From Lachnospiraceae bacterium (lineage in GTDB: Bacteria; Bacillota; Clostridia; Lachnospirales; Lachnospiraceae): a stretch of 64,000 bases of DNA. Positions 7,729-16,246 of this stretch are shown piece after piece. Made by a program: the position numbers and the translations under genes. The notes beneath the pieces are model-generated. The model was not told where the DNA came from and did no database searches. It saw only the letters and a program-made list of their open reading frames with translations. Location of the stretch: the NCBI GenBank assembly GCA_900768755.1, contig CAAGDV010000032.1, positions 1-64,000 of the forward strand, written 5' to 3'. Position 1 is the stretch's first letter. Every line of letters begins with the position of its first letter.

Positions 7729-9981
7729 ATGAAGAACTTTGAAGAGTGGAACGGCTTTGAAGGCCGCATCTGGAAAGAAGAAGTTAACGTTCGTGACTTT
7801 ATCCAGAAGAACTACAAGCCATATGACGGCGATGAGTCATTTTTGGCAGCTCCCACCGAAGCAACCAACAAGTTGTGGGGAGCACTGCAGAAGCTGCAGA
7901 AAGAAGAAAGAGAGAAGGGCGGAGTTCTTGACTGTGAGACTAAGGTTGTATCAGGTCTTACATCATACGGCCCAGGATATATTGATGAGAGCCTGAAGGA
8001 CCTTGAGCAGATTGTTGGTCTTCAGACTGATAAGCCTCTTAAGCGTGCATTTATGCCATACGGTGGTATCAGAATGGCAGAGCAGGCAGCAGAGAGCTAC
8101 GGATATGAGATTGATCCTGAGCTTAAGTATGTATTTGAGAACTACATGACAACTCACAATGATGCAGTATTTGCAGCATACACTGATGAGATGAAGCTTG
8201 CCCGTAAGACACACGTTGTAACAGGTCTTCCTGATACATACGGACGCGGACGTATCGTAGGCGACTACCGTAGGGTTGCTTTGTATGGTATTGATTACCT
8301 TATTGAAGCTAAGGAGCAGGATAAGAAGAACTGCGGCTGCGGTAACATGTATGATGACGTTATCCGTCTTCGTGAAGAGATTTCAATGCAGATTGCAGCA
8401 TTGAAGGGCATGAAAGAGATGGCCAAGATTTACGGTTACGATATTTCTAAGCCGGCTAAGAATGCTAAGGAAGCATGCCAGTGGTTATACTTCGGATACC
8501 TTGCAGCCATCAAGACACAGAATGGTGCTGCAATGTCAGTAGGCCGTGTATCAACCTTCCTTGATATTTATTTTGAGCGTGACTTAAAGAACGGTGTCCT
8601 CACAGAGTCTGAGGCACAGGAGATTATTGACCATATGACAATGAAGTTCCGTATGGTTAAGTTCGCCAGAATTCCTTCATACAACCAGTTGTTCTCAGGA
8701 GATCCTACATGGGCTACTCTTGAGGTTGGCGGTATCGGAATGGATGGCCGTTCAATGGTTACAAAGACTGACTATCGTTTCCTCCATACATTGGAGAACA
8801 TGGGACCTTCACCTGAGCCGAACCTCACAGTTCTTTACTCAAGTGCACTTCCTGAGCAGTTCAAGGAATATGCATCTTATATTTCAATTAAGACAAGCTC
8901 AATCCAGTATGAGAACGATGATGTTATGAAGCCTGTATGGGGCGATGATTACTCTATCTGCTGCTGCGTATCTGCAACACAGACAGGTAAGGAGATTCAG
9001 TTCTTCGGTGCCCGTGCTAACCTGCCTAAAGCATTGCTTTATGCTATCAACGGTGGTTTCGATGAGAAGCATCGTATCCAGGTTGGACCTAAGACCGAGA
9101 GAATCACAAGCGAGTACCTTGATTATGATGAGGTAATTGAGAAGTATGAGTTCTGGCTTGACTGGCTGGCTGACATTTATGTTAACGTACTTAACCTCAT
9201 TCACTATATGCATGACAAGTATTACTATGAGTCAGCTGAGATGGCACTTATTGATACAGATGTACGTCGTACATTTGCAACCGGTATTGCAGGCTTCTCA
9301 CATGTAATTGACTCACTTAGTGCAATTAAGTATGCTAAGGTTAAAGTTATCCGTGACGAGGAAGGAATCACCAAAGACTTTGAAGTTGAGGGAGATTTCC
9401 CTAAGTATGGTAACGATGATGACCGTGCAGATGAGATTGGTGTATGGCTCCTTAAGACATTCCTTGAGAAGATTAAGAGACGTCACACATATCGTAACTC
9501 TGAGCCTACAACCTCACTCCTTACAATTACATCTAACGTAGTTTACGGTGAGGCAACAGGTGCAACACCTAACGGTCGTGCAGCGTTTACTCCTTTCAGC
9601 CCGGGTGCATCACCAAGCTACGGAGCAGAGGAGAATGGTCTTGTTGCATCACTTAACTCAGTTGCCAAGATTCCTTATCACTGGTCATTGGATGGTATTT
9701 CCAATACACAGACAATCAACCCGGATGCTCTTGGTCACAGCCAGGATGAGCAGGTTGGTAACCTTGTACAGGTTCTTGACGGATACTTTGATCAGGGTGC
9801 ACATCACCTTAATGTTAACGTATTCACAACAGAGAAGCTTCTTGATGCTCAGGCACATCCTGAGAAAGAGGAGTATGCTAACTTCACAATCCGTGTATCA
9901 GGATATGCAGTTAAGTTCATCAACCTCACTAAGAAGCAGCAGGACGATGTTATTGCAAGAACTTGCCACGCAAGATTGTAA
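7729..9981 (+). CDS. pflB: Formate C-acetyltransferase (pyruvate formate-lyase)
   Basis: A glycyl-radical enzyme that converts pyruvate and CoA to acetyl-CoA and formate during mixed-acid fermentation. The protein is 750 residues. The catalytic cysteine pair lies in the SICCCVSAT segment (around residue 410). The radical glycine is in RVSGYAV (around 725), close to the C-terminus. Codons are strongly biased (AAG, CGT, AAC, GAG) compared with its neighbours, as expected for a very highly expressed fermentation enzyme. The start has AAAGGA upstream. pflA follows after an 86-base gap containing a hairpin with a short T-run. Confidence 0.98.
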   Translation: MKNFEEWNGFEGRIWKEEVNVRDFIQKNYKPYDGDESFLAAPTEATNKLWGALQKLQKEEREKGGVLDCETKVVSGLTSYGPGYIDESLKDLEQIVGLQTDKPLKRAFMPYGGIRMAEQAAESYGYEIDPELKYVFENYMTTHNDAVFAAYTDEMKLARKTHVVTGLPDTYGRGRIVGDYRRVALYGIDYLIEAKEQDKKNCGCGNMYDDVIRLREEISMQIAALKGMKEMAKIYGYDISKPAKNAKEACQWLYFGYLAAIKTQNGAAMSVGRVSTFLDIYFERDLKNGVLTESEAQEIIDHMTMKFRMVKFARIPSYNQLFSGDPTWATLEVGGIGMDGRSMVTKTDYRFLHTLENMGPSPEPNLTVLYSSALPEQFKEYASYISIKTSSIQYENDDVMKPVWGDDYSICCCVSATQTGKEIQFFGARANLPKALLYAINGGFDEKHRIQVGPKTERITSEYLDYDEVIEKYEFWLDWLADIYVNVLNLIHYMHDKYYYESAEMALIDTDVRRTFATGIAGFSHVIDSLSAIKYAKVKVIRDEEGITKDFEVEGDFPKYGNDDDRADEIGVWLLKTFLEKIKRRHTYRNSEPTTSLLTITSNVVYGEATGATPNGRAAFTPFSPGASPSYGAEENGLVASLNSVAKIPYHWSLDGISNTQTINPDALGHSQDEQVGNLVQVLDGYFDQGAHHLNVNVFTTEKLLDAQAHPEKEEYANFTIRVSGYAVKFINLTKKQQDDVIARTCHARL

Positions 9982-10017
9982 TTTTAGCAGCGTCTGTGCA
10001 TAATAGACAATGAAGAG

Positions 10018-10053
10018 AGAGGATTTTGGGCCAATACTCAAAATCCTCTTTTT
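10018..10053 (+). terminator. Hairpin with T-run between pflB and pflA
   Basis: The 11-bp perfect stem AGAGGATTTTG/CAAAATCCTCT is followed by TTTTT. It lies 14 bases before the pflA start codon. It probably acts as a partial terminator or 3' stabiliser, so the abundant lyase exceeds its activase. That role is inferred. Confidence 0.7.
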
Positions 10054-10067
10054 GATAAGGAGGACAG

Positions 10068-10844
10068 ATGGAAGGATATATTCATTCACTGGAGACATTT
10101 GGTCTTGTTGACGGACCGGGTGTCAGGTATGTTGTATTTATGCAGGGCTGCAGAATGAGATGTCAGTTCTGCCATAATCCGGAGACGTGGAATACTGATG
10201 TGGGAGTAGTGTATACTCCAAAGGAATTGTTCGATAAAGCGTACAGGTATAAGCCGTACTGGATGAAGAACGGAAAACTTAACGGCGGAATTACGGTCAG
10301 CGGCGGCGAACCCTTATTGCAGATTGATTTTGTGACGGAGTTTTTTAAGCTTGCAAAGGAAAAAGAGATTCATACCGCGCTTGATACCTCGGCCAATCCT
10401 TTTACAAGAGAAGAACCGTTTTTTGAAAAATTCAAAGAACTAATGAAATATACTGACCTGGTTATGCTGGATATCAAAAATATTGACCCGGAAGGTCATA
10501 AGAAGCTGACAGGTCAATCAGTTGACAATATTTTGGACTGTGCAAAGTATCTCGACGAGATAGGCAAGGATATGTGGATAAGACATGTGCTTGTGACACC
10601 GAACGACGATTTTAAGGATGACAATATTTCGTTCAGTGACAGAGATGAACAGCTTGAGAAGCTTTCAGAGTTTATCGGTACGCTTCACAATGTTAAGAAG
10701 GTTGAGGTGCTTCCGTATCATACGCTCGGCGTTCAGAAGTGGGAGAAGCTTGGCATACCTTACAAGCTGGAGACCATTGACCCGCCGACCAAGGAACGCA
10801 TTGAGAACGCCAACAGAATTCTCAAGACAGACCTGTATAATTAG
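10068..10844 (+). CDS. pflA: Pyruvate formate-lyase activating enzyme
   Basis: A radical-SAM enzyme that generates the glycyl radical on PflB. The 4Fe-4S motif CRMRCQFCHNP (CX3CX2C, residues about 28-35) is followed by the GGITVSGGEPLLQ motif (about 75). Length is 258 residues. Start at 10068, after AAGGAGG. Its last 23 bases overlap the 3' end of the convergent MocA-like gene. Confidence 0.96.
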   Translation: MEGYIHSLETFGLVDGPGVRYVVFMQGCRMRCQFCHNPETWNTDVGVVYTPKELFDKAYRYKPYWMKNGKLNGGITVSGGEPLLQIDFVTEFFKLAKEKEIHTALDTSANPFTREEPFFEKFKELMKYTDLVMLDIKNIDPEGHKKLTGQSVDNILDCAKYLDEIGKDMWIRHVLVTPNDDFKDDNISFSDRDEQLEKLSEFIGTLHNVKKVEVLPYHTLGVQKWEKLGIPYKLETIDPPTKERIENANRILKTDLYN

Positions 10845-11490
10845 AATTCTGTGCAGAGCATTTTGAGACCAGATATTTGAGGTCATCGGGCGTGTCAATA
10901 TCAAAAAGTTCATATTCATTCCCGGCAGATACGTAACGTATTCTGTCGGGATTTTTTTGCATTATTAATCCGCCTCCGCAGTTTGGCGGCAGTGTAAGAA
11001 GTTTGTCAAAAAGCTCACGGGGGAAAATAACCGGCGAGCCATCTTGATTGTTATGGCGCAATCTCACAATTGACTGCGGATTGTGCGAAAAATCTTCGGC
11101 CATTGAGGAGAGGCTTTCGGCTGACAACAAAGGCTGATCGGACGGGCAGAATATGCATCCTTTCGGAGCGGGCTCAAAGTAAGACAATCCGAGGCGAATT
11201 GTGTCGTTGTGGCCCGGAAGCTCGTGAAGAATTACAGAGATATTATTGTTATTGCAATACTCTGCGATTGCAGTATGCTTTGTAACAACCACCCTTTCGG
11301 CAAAAATTTTTTCAGTCGATTCAAGTATGTACGTAAAAAGAGGCCGCCCACAAAAATTCTGTAGGAGTTTGTTGCTGCCGAATCTTTTTGAAATTCCGGA
11401 TGCCATAATCACGCAGGCAATGTTGTCAGTTGAAAAATCGGTTGTACAGTTCGTTGCAGGCTGAGTTGCAAGCTTTTTTGTATTCTCCAT
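10822..11490 (-). CDS. Molybdenum cofactor cytidylyltransferase-like nucleotidyltransferase (MocA family)
   Basis: A nucleotidyltransferase of the NTP_transf_3 family, 222 residues. The signature IACVIMASGISKRFGSNK (about 26-43) matches the MocA/MobA P-loop-like motif, and CPSDQPLL (about 118) holds the metal-binding aspartate. MocA adds CMP to the molybdopterin cofactor used by xanthine-dehydrogenase-type hydroxylases, which fits the nearby operon at 15.0-18.5 kb. It is the last gene of the five-gene minus-strand operon and overlaps the ModE-like gene by 65 bases. The assigned start has an AAGGAG at 13 bases, so the true start is less certain. Confidence 0.8.
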   Translation of the reverse strand: MENTKKLATQPATNCTTDFSTDNIACVIMASGISKRFGSNKLLQNFCGRPLFTYILESTEKIFAERVVVTKHTAIAEYCNNNNISVILHELPGHNDTIRLGLSYFEPAPKGCIFCPSDQPLLSAESLSSMAEDFSHNPQSIVRLRHNNQDGSPVIFPRELFDKLLTLPPNCGGGLIMQKNPDRIRYVSAGNEYELFDIDTPDDLKYLVSKCSAQNSNYTGLS

Positions 11491-11764
11491 ATTTTGATAT
11501 GAGCTCCTTAGAATAATCGGTCAGAATGCTTCCGCCACCGTCTTTTCCGCCGGTGGTGCGGGTGATTAGTGGGGTTTTAAAAACTTCCTCGGCGCGGTTA
11601 ATAAGTTTCAGCGCTTTTGAATATGCCATATCCATGGATTTGGCGGCTGCTGAAAGCGAATGTAGTTTTTCAACTGCCAGCAAAAGCTGATACGGGCCTT
11701 CTCCAAAGAATTTTTCATTGTTATCATCTGTAAAATATAATTTAACTATCGGTTTCATCATCAT
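11426..11764 (-). CDS. Short ModE-like winged-helix regulator
   Basis: The protein has 112 residues. It holds only the LysR/ModE-type N-terminal helix-turn-helix, visible as LLLAVEKLHSLSAAAKSMDMAYSKALKLINRAEE, then the wing with TGGKDGGGSILT. The last motif is characteristic of ModE. The C-terminal molybdate-binding TOBE domains of E. coli ModE are absent, so metal sensing would need a partner or another mechanism. The gene overlaps the ABC ATPase gene by 23 bases. It very likely binds the ATCGTTAT...ATAACGAT operator at 14606-14633. That link is inferred from family and operator similarity. Confidence 0.8.
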   Translation of the reverse strand: MMMKPIVKLYFTDDNNEKFFGEGPYQLLLAVEKLHSLSAAAKSMDMAYSKALKLINRAEEVFKTPLITRTTGGKDGGGSILTDYSKELISKYGEYKKACNSACNELYNRFFN

Positions 11765-12548
11765 ATTCCTTTAGCATTACCAGATGCCTGCGGCCCTTTT
11801 TGTCGGGGCATTCGGTCAGGGTAATGTTTCCATATATTTTTGACAGGGCATCTTCCATGTGCTGCAAATCATCAGTGAACGGATGAATTATATCCGATAC
11901 GCCTTTATCCTTAAGAAGAACCAAATCCCTGCAGTGGTTTAATGCGAGGGATGGGTCGTGCAGCACGCACACAGCGGTACGGTCTGCGCCTAAACACCAG
12001 TCCGACAGAAGCTTCATTATTCTGTGCCTGTGCGGTATGTCCAGGGCGCTTTCGGGCTCGTCTAAAAGCATACAGCCGTTATCTGCGGCAAAAGCCCGCG
12101 CGAGAATGCATAACTGTTTCTGACCTTCGCTCAATTCCAAAAAATTACGGTCACGTAAGTTAGCTAATCCAACCTGCTCAATCACAGCTGCCGAAAGATC
12201 CCGCATGGCACGGGTCGGCGCAGAAAGAAGCCCAAGCTTCGGATTAAATCCCATAAGAACGACATCCGTGACACTAATATCAATAGTGATTCCGCTCCTT
12301 TGAGGAACATAGGAGATATGGCGCGCAATTGAGGATGTGGACATATCCGAAATAAGTATATCGTCCAGGACAATTTTTCCGGTGTGGGGAATTATGCCGC
12401 ATAACGCTTTAATTAACGTTGTTTTGCCGCAACCGTTAGCGCCGAGAAGTCCCGTGATTCCCTTTGGATTAATTGTGAGGTTAATGTTATCCAGAACTTT
12501 TCTGTTATAATAGCCAGCCGAGAGATTTGAAATTGTCAGTGTGCTCAT
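11742..12548 (-). CDS. ABC transporter ATPase, FepC/BtuD type (probable molybdate/tungstate uptake)
   Basis: An ABC ATPase of 268 residues with Walker A GANGCGKTT (about 36-44), signature LSEGQKQ (about 139), Walker B CMLLDEPESALD (about 160) and the H-loop histidine in VLHD. The subfamily is that of iron-siderophore/vitamin B12 importers. The start at 12548 follows AAGGAGACGCGT. The longer frame runs back into the permease gene. Overlap with ModE-like and MocA-like genes suggests a MolBCA-type molybdate importer like that of Haemophilus. An iron or corrinoid substrate is the alternative. Confidence 0.82.
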   Translation of the reverse strand: MSTLTISNLSAGYYNRKVLDNINLTINPKGITGLLGANGCGKTTLIKALCGIIPHTGKIVLDDILISDMSTSSIARHISYVPQRSGITIDISVTDVVLMGFNPKLGLLSAPTRAMRDLSAAVIEQVGLANLRDRNFLELSEGQKQLCILARAFAADNGCMLLDEPESALDIPHRHRIMKLLSDWCLGADRTAVCVLHDPSLALNHCRDLVLLKDKGVSDIIHPFTDDLQHMEDALSKIYGNITLTECPDKKGRRHLVMLKEYDDETDS

Positions 12549-13543
12549 ACGCGTCTCCTTTCCCTGAAAATAAGATACACCATGAACGGAGCGCCCAAAA
12601 GACTTGTGAATATGCTGACGGGCAGTTCGTGCGAGGCGACTGTTTTGGCAAGGATGTCCGCGCCGCACAGCAATATGCTTCCAAAAAGCCCGCACAGCCA
12701 CATTGTGTGCAGTCTGTTGTTGCGTGTCAGAAGTCTTGCAATGTGGGGCGACAAAAGCCCGATAAAGCTTATGAGTCCGGTGAGGCTGATTATGCATGCG
12801 ACGCAAAGCGTGGCTGTCAAAAGAATAAGCAGACGCATCGCCGTCACATTGACGCCCAACATCCCGGCCTCGCCCTCATCCGACGATAAAAGAATAATCT
12901 GTCTGTGCAGTAAAAAAAGAACCGCAACGCACACAAGTGCAACAATTATGTTGGCGACGCCGTAGCGGAGGCTCACCCCGTTAAGGCTTCCCATAATCCA
13001 ATATTCGATGGATGCAAGCTGTTTTTCCGGGTCTGCCGTAAGCTTAAGCGCCATTAGCGCCGTCTGCATCAGCGAATGAACAGCAATTCCAGTCAGGACT
13101 ATGGTGTCGTTGCGCTTATGCCTGTCGAGCATGCACAAACAAAGAACCGCGACCACGGCGATTAACGCGCCGGCGAATGCCGAAAGCGTCACGGAGACGG
13201 TTCCCGATAAAAAAAGAATGCCGAAAGCCGCGCCTGCGCTCGCGCCCGAGGATACGCCAATGATATCCGGTGACGCAAGAGGATTGCGAAACACCGTCTG
13301 GTAGGTAAAGCCCGCAATTCCGAGAACAAATCCGCCCAGAATTCCGACAACCGTACGAGCGAGCCTCAGATTGGTGAATACCTTAAGCTGTATTGGGTCA
13401 CCCGAAAGTATAAGGGAAAGCTTAAGCGGATATTTTCCCGTAATTAAGCTCAAAACAGTCACCGCCAAAGTTATGGCGATGACCGTTATTGTCAGCAATA
13501 TTTTACTCTTGTGTTGTGTACTTGAAGTTGTAGATTGCTTCAT
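12545..13543 (-). CDS. FecCD-family ABC permease (probable molybdate/tungstate importer)
   Basis: A permease of 332 residues with about ten predicted membrane spans. The family hallmarks are present: RLARTVVGILGGFVLGIAG, QTVFRNPLASPDIIGVSSGA (residues about 80-100) and GLISFIGLLSPHIAR, the coupling region that contacts the ATPase. The start at 13543 has GAGG seven bases upstream. It overlaps the end of the binding-protein gene by 41 bases and the ATPase gene by 4, so the operon is tightly coupled. Substrate is inferred from neighbours only. Confidence 0.85.
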   Translation of the reverse strand: MKQSTTSSTQHKSKILLTITVIAITLAVTVLSLITGKYPLKLSLILSGDPIQLKVFTNLRLARTVVGILGGFVLGIAGFTYQTVFRNPLASPDIIGVSSGASAGAAFGILFLSGTVSVTLSAFAGALIAVVAVLCLCMLDRHKRNDTIVLTGIAVHSLMQTALMALKLTADPEKQLASIEYWIMGSLNGVSLRYGVANIIVALVCVAVLFLLHRQIILLSSDEGEAGMLGVNVTAMRLLILLTATLCVACIISLTGLISFIGLLSPHIARLLTRNNRLHTMWLCGLFGSILLCGADILAKTVASHELPVSIFTSLLGAPFMVYLIFRERRRV

Positions 13544-14588
13544 AAAAATCCTCACTGGCTTTTTGAGCATCATCAGGGCTTACGATGTCCGGGTGAATCA
13601 TGGACGCTATCCAGATTGAGCCGAGGAAACCGCCCGGAACGGGGCTGTCCCATGCCTCTACATCATCCGATATTTTGTATACACGGGCATTCTTCACTGC
13701 ATCAAGAGCGGAAAGATTTGCGTCGTTAAGGACATCCTCAATGGTGTATGAAGCGTCGGAAGCGAGAATTATGTAGTCGGGATTCCAGGTCAGCAGTTGC
13801 TCGTAATCAATGTCACACCAGTATTTGTCGGTAAAACTTTCCGCAACATTGACTGCGCCGGCGTATTCAAGAACCATGTTCTGGTACATTGCACTTCCTG
13901 CAGTTGAGAGCAAAGAAGAGTTACCCGCAAGGTATACGGTTGGTCTGGGTGCGTCCTTAAGCTTCTCTGAAAGCTCAGAAAGCCTGCTGTCAATATAGTC
14001 CGTAAGAGCGGCTTCTTTTTCAGCGGTGCCTAAAGCCTTGGCGATAATATTTATTGATTCCGTAAGAAGCTTTTGACTTTCAGGATTAACAAGAATAACC
14101 GGGATTCCGAGCTCGGTAAGGGTTTGGGCCGCATCCTTTAATTTGAGCGGGAGAATAACCACGTCGGGCTCCAATGCTGCACAGCCCTCAAGGTCAAATT
14201 CCTTGGCTGTTCCTACATTCGGAAGGTCGATGAGTTCCGGGGCTCCGAGTTTGTATATCTTTCTTTTTTCGGCTTTGGCCTCAATTCCCACAAGCCTGTC
14301 GGTACGTCCGAGAGCCATCACGATGCTGGTTGAAATGTAGTAGCCGCTCACTATCCGCTCAGGCTCTTTTTCAATTGTTACCTCGCGTCCCGCCTGGTCA
14401 GTGATTGTTACCGGGAAAACCGGTGCAACAGAGGTTGGCTCTTCATCCGAAGCATCGGTTGCAGAACTTTCCGATGTGGGAGTATTGGTTGTGGCCGATG
14501 TAGTGTCGGTAGAAGTCGCGGTCTTTTGGCATGCGCATAAGCCTAAGCACATCATGAGAGCAAGCAAAAGAGCTGTTATTTTTTTCAT
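13503..14588 (-). CDS. ABC transporter substrate-binding lipoprotein (probable molybdate/tungstate)
   Basis: The protein has 361 residues. Its lipoprotein signal peptide ends LGLCAC, a lipobox with Cys at about residue 20. A Ser/Thr-rich linker (about 22-50) is followed by a helical-backbone periplasmic-binding domain of the BtuF/FecB/MolA class, with the DQAGREVTIEKEPERIV opening typical of this class. It is the first gene of the minus-strand operon. The start follows GAGGAGACAAACGT. A ModE-type operator overlaps its promoter, the main reason for proposing an oxyanion substrate. Confidence 0.82.
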   Translation of the reverse strand: MKKITALLLALMMCLGLCACQKTATSTDTTSATTNTPTSESSATDASDEEPTSVAPVFPVTITDQAGREVTIEKEPERIVSGYYISTSIVMALGRTDRLVGIEAKAEKRKIYKLGAPELIDLPNVGTAKEFDLEGCAALEPDVVILPLKLKDAAQTLTELGIPVILVNPESQKLLTESINIIAKALGTAEKEAALTDYIDSRLSELSEKLKDAPRPTVYLAGNSSLLSTAGSAMYQNMVLEYAGAVNVAESFTDKYWCDIDYEQLLTWNPDYIILASDASYTIEDVLNDANLSALDAVKNARVYKISDDVEAWDSPVPGGFLGSIWIASMIHPDIVSPDDAQKASEDFYEAIYNFKYTTQE

Positions 14589-14605
14589 ACGTTTGTCTCC
14601 TCATA

Positions 14606-14633
14606 ATCGTTATATTTTTAAAAGCATAACGAT
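14606..14633. promoter_or_regulatory. ModE-type operator (Mo-box)
   Basis: A perfect 8-bp inverted repeat, ATCGTTAT (14606-14613) and ATAACGAT (14626-14633), 12 bp apart. The core CGTTATAT...GCATAACG spans 24 bp and, as I recall, has the same half-sites and spacing as E. coli ModE operators. It starts where the minus-strand -10 box ends and covers the transcription start of the transporter operon, a repressor position. It also lies upstream of the divergent hydroxylase operon. Confidence 0.78.
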
Positions 14634-14660
14634 TTTATCAAAAATTCATTTAATTAGCAA
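14632..14660 (-). promoter_or_regulatory. Promoter of the transporter-modE-mocA operon
   Basis: On the minus strand TTGCTA (14660-14655), a 17-bp spacer and TAAAAT (14637-14632). The -10 hexamer shares two bases with the Mo-box. Confidence 0.7.
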
Positions 14661-14671
14661 GTAATATATTG

Positions 14672-14735
14672 TATAATGTACGTGAGCGAAAAACAAGCGA
14701 CGCCGAAGGCGGCATTTGTTTTTCGCCGCGATAAC
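14672..14735 (+). repeat. Composite structured repeat, copy 2, hairpin module with -10-like TATAAT
   Basis: TATAAT (14672-14677) is followed directly by GTACGTGAGC. GCGAAAAACA (14686-14695) pairs perfectly with TGTTTTTCGC (14717-14726), CGTG (14681-14684) with CGCG (14727-14730), and GCCG (14702-14705) with CGGC (14710-14713). Relative to copy 1 the inner stem changes on both sides (ACCA/TGGT to AACA/TGTT), so pairing is kept. The module ends GATAAC and is interrupted by the inverted-repeat element at 14739. No convincing -35 was found. Confidence 0.7.
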
Positions 14736-14738
14736 ACG

Positions 14739-14895
14739 TATAGCAGTTTTTAATTATCCGGACTTTATTGCTTGTCTATTTCCGTTATTGCACTGCTCAA
14801 AAATCCTCAGCGTAGCCCGCTACGCCTACGTTTTTTGACCGGCACACTAACGAAAATATACGGCGCAAAAATCCGGTTATTAAAGAACCGCTATA
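14739..14895. mobile_element. 157-bp imperfect inverted repeat (MITE-like) nested in repeat copy 2
   Basis: The left arm begins TATAGCAGTTTTTAATTA and the right arm ends TTAAAGAACCGCTATA. Read as complement, the arms match over about 76 bp with few gaps and close on the tip hairpin GCGTAG-CCCG-CTACGC. It separates the GATAAC end of the hairpin module from the GCAAAC module, which are contiguous in the copies at 4.7 and 20.9 kb. That supports a later insertion. It encodes no protein. No clear target-site duplication is visible. Confidence 0.6.
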
Positions 14896-14996
14896 CTTGC
14901 AAACTGCCTGCGACAGCAGGCAGGAGGCGCGAAAGCGCTAGTTTGCGAGTATGAAATGGTACGTGAGCGAAAAACAAGCGACGCCTTGGGCGTAGT
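14896..14996 (+). repeat. Composite structured repeat, copy 2, three-way junction and second half-unit
   Basis: GCAAAC (14899-14904) pairs with GTTTGC (14941-14946). They enclose GCCTGC-GACA-GCAGGC (14906-14921) and GCGC-GAAA-GCGC (14927-14938), so the module should fold as a three-way junction with a GNRA tetraloop. After a TATGAAATG linker a second unit (14959-14985) repeats the first 27 bases of the hairpin module exactly, then closes as ACGCC-TTG-GGCGT. It ends a few bases before the ribosome binding site of the FAD-subunit gene, so it would form part of that mRNA leader. Confidence 0.7.
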
Positions 14997-15014
14997 TTAA
15001 GGAGTTGAATACAC

Positions 15015-15797
15015 ATGATGACGATTCAGAAGTATGTCAGGGCGCAGAGCCTCTCTGAAGCGTATGAGCTTAATCAGAACAAAAGAAACGCTATAGTGGG
15101 AGGGATGCTGTGGCTCAGGGTCTGCAACGCCCGTATTGACACGGCGATTGATCTTTCCTTGCTTGGGCTTGATGAGATAACCGAAGACGATGATAATTTT
15201 TATATTGGCGCGATGGTGACGCTAAGAGCTTTGCAAAAGCACGCCGCCTTAAATGAATACTGCAACGGGATAGTATCGGACGCAGTCAAGGATATCGTGG
15301 GTGTGCAGTTTAGAAATCTTGCGACCGTGGGCGGAAGCATTTTCGGGCGGTACGGTTTTTCGGATGTGCTGACGGCATTTCTTGCAATGGATGCAAGGGT
15401 TGAACTGTACAACAGGGGCGAGGTGACGCTTAAGGAGTTTTCCGATATGAAAAAAGACCGTGATATTCTGGTCAGATTGATTGTCCCGAAGGGCAACAAA
15501 GATTTTTCATATCTTGCACTGCGCAATTCGCGGACTGATTTTCCCGTGCTCTGCTGTGCGGTTTCGCAGGTTGACGGAAGGTATCGCGCGGTTGTGGGCG
15601 CAAGGCCGGGACGCGCGGTTGTGATAGAAGACACCGGAATACTGTCGGGTGAGCTATCCGAGGATAAGATTGAGCAGTTTGCAGAGTATGTTGCTGATAA
15701 CACGGCGGTGTCAGGCAATATACGGGGAAGCGCGGAGTACCGCAAACACCTTGCAAAGATTTTGACACGGAGGAATTTGGAGTGCAGATTAGTATAA
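15015..15797 (+). CDS. Molybdenum hydroxylase FAD-binding subunit (xanthine dehydrogenase family)
   Basis: The medium subunit of a xanthine-dehydrogenase-type hydroxylase, carrying FAD between the iron-sulfur subunit and an external acceptor. The protein is 260 residues. The pyrophosphate-binding motifs are seen as AIVGGMLWL (about 26) and LATVGGSIFGRYGFSDV (about 100-116), and a CO-dehydrogenase flavoprotein C-terminal domain follows. AAGGAG lies ahead of the double ATG at 15015. It is the first gene of the operon and overlaps the iron-sulfur gene by 16 bases. The true substrate (purine, nicotinate or other heterocycle) cannot be told from sequence here. Confidence 0.88.
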   Translation: MMTIQKYVRAQSLSEAYELNQNKRNAIVGGMLWLRVCNARIDTAIDLSLLGLDEITEDDDNFYIGAMVTLRALQKHAALNEYCNGIVSDAVKDIVGVQFRNLATVGGSIFGRYGFSDVLTAFLAMDARVELYNRGEVTLKEFSDMKKDRDILVRLIVPKGNKDFSYLALRNSRTDFPVLCCAVSQVDGRYRAVVGARPGRAVVIEDTGILSGELSEDKIEQFAEYVADNTAVSGNIRGSAEYRKHLAKILTRRNLECRLV

Positions 15798-16246
15798 AAG
15801 TTAACAATAAGCAGATTAAAGAAGATATATCGCCTGATGTGATGCTCATTGATTTTTTGCGCAGACATGGGTGCTACAGCGTAAAATGCGGATGCGAGAC
15901 ATCCAACTGCGGACTGTGCACGGTTTTTCTGGATGATGTGCCGGTGCTGTCCTGCTCAATTCCCGTCGCAAAGGCAGACGGACACAGCGTGATGACACTC
16001 GAGGGGCTTACCAAAGAAGCCTCGGAGTTTGTCGGATTCATTGCGGATCAGGGCGCGGACCAATGCGGCTTCTGTAATCCGGGTTTTGTGATGAATGTTA
16101 TTGCGCTGCTTCGGGAGAATGACAACCCGACGGATGATGAGATAAAAGAGTATCTGGCAGGCAATTTGTGCCGCTGCTCGGGCTACGAAGGCCAGCTTCG
16201 CGGTGTGCGAGCATATCTTGACAGCAGGGCTAAAGGAGGCATGTGA
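15782..16246 (+). CDS. Molybdenum hydroxylase 2Fe-2S subunit
   Basis: A 154-residue protein with two 2Fe-2S clusters. The plant-ferredoxin-type motif CGCETSNCGLC with a later Cys (residues about 37-60) forms the N-terminal cluster. CGFCNPGF (about 98) and NLCRCSGY (about 133) form the helical cluster. It shuttles electrons from the Mo site to FAD. Translation starts at GTG 15782, inside the end of the FAD-subunit gene, after a GGAGG-like stretch. It overlaps the large-subunit gene by 4 bases. Confidence 0.92.
   Translation: MQISIKVNNKQIKEDISPDVMLIDFLRRHGCYSVKCGCETSNCGLCTVFLDDVPVLSCSIPVAKADGHSVMTLEGLTKEASEFVGFIADQGADQCGFCNPGFVMNVIALLRENDNPTDDEIKEYLAGNLCRCSGYEGQLRGVRAYLDSRAKGGM

Noticed and set aside
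14640..15014. Moco (molybdenum cofactor) riboswitch in the hydroxylase leader
   Set aside because: The structure here is explained by the composite repeat and the nested inverted repeat, which also occurs in part at loci unrelated to molybdenum.
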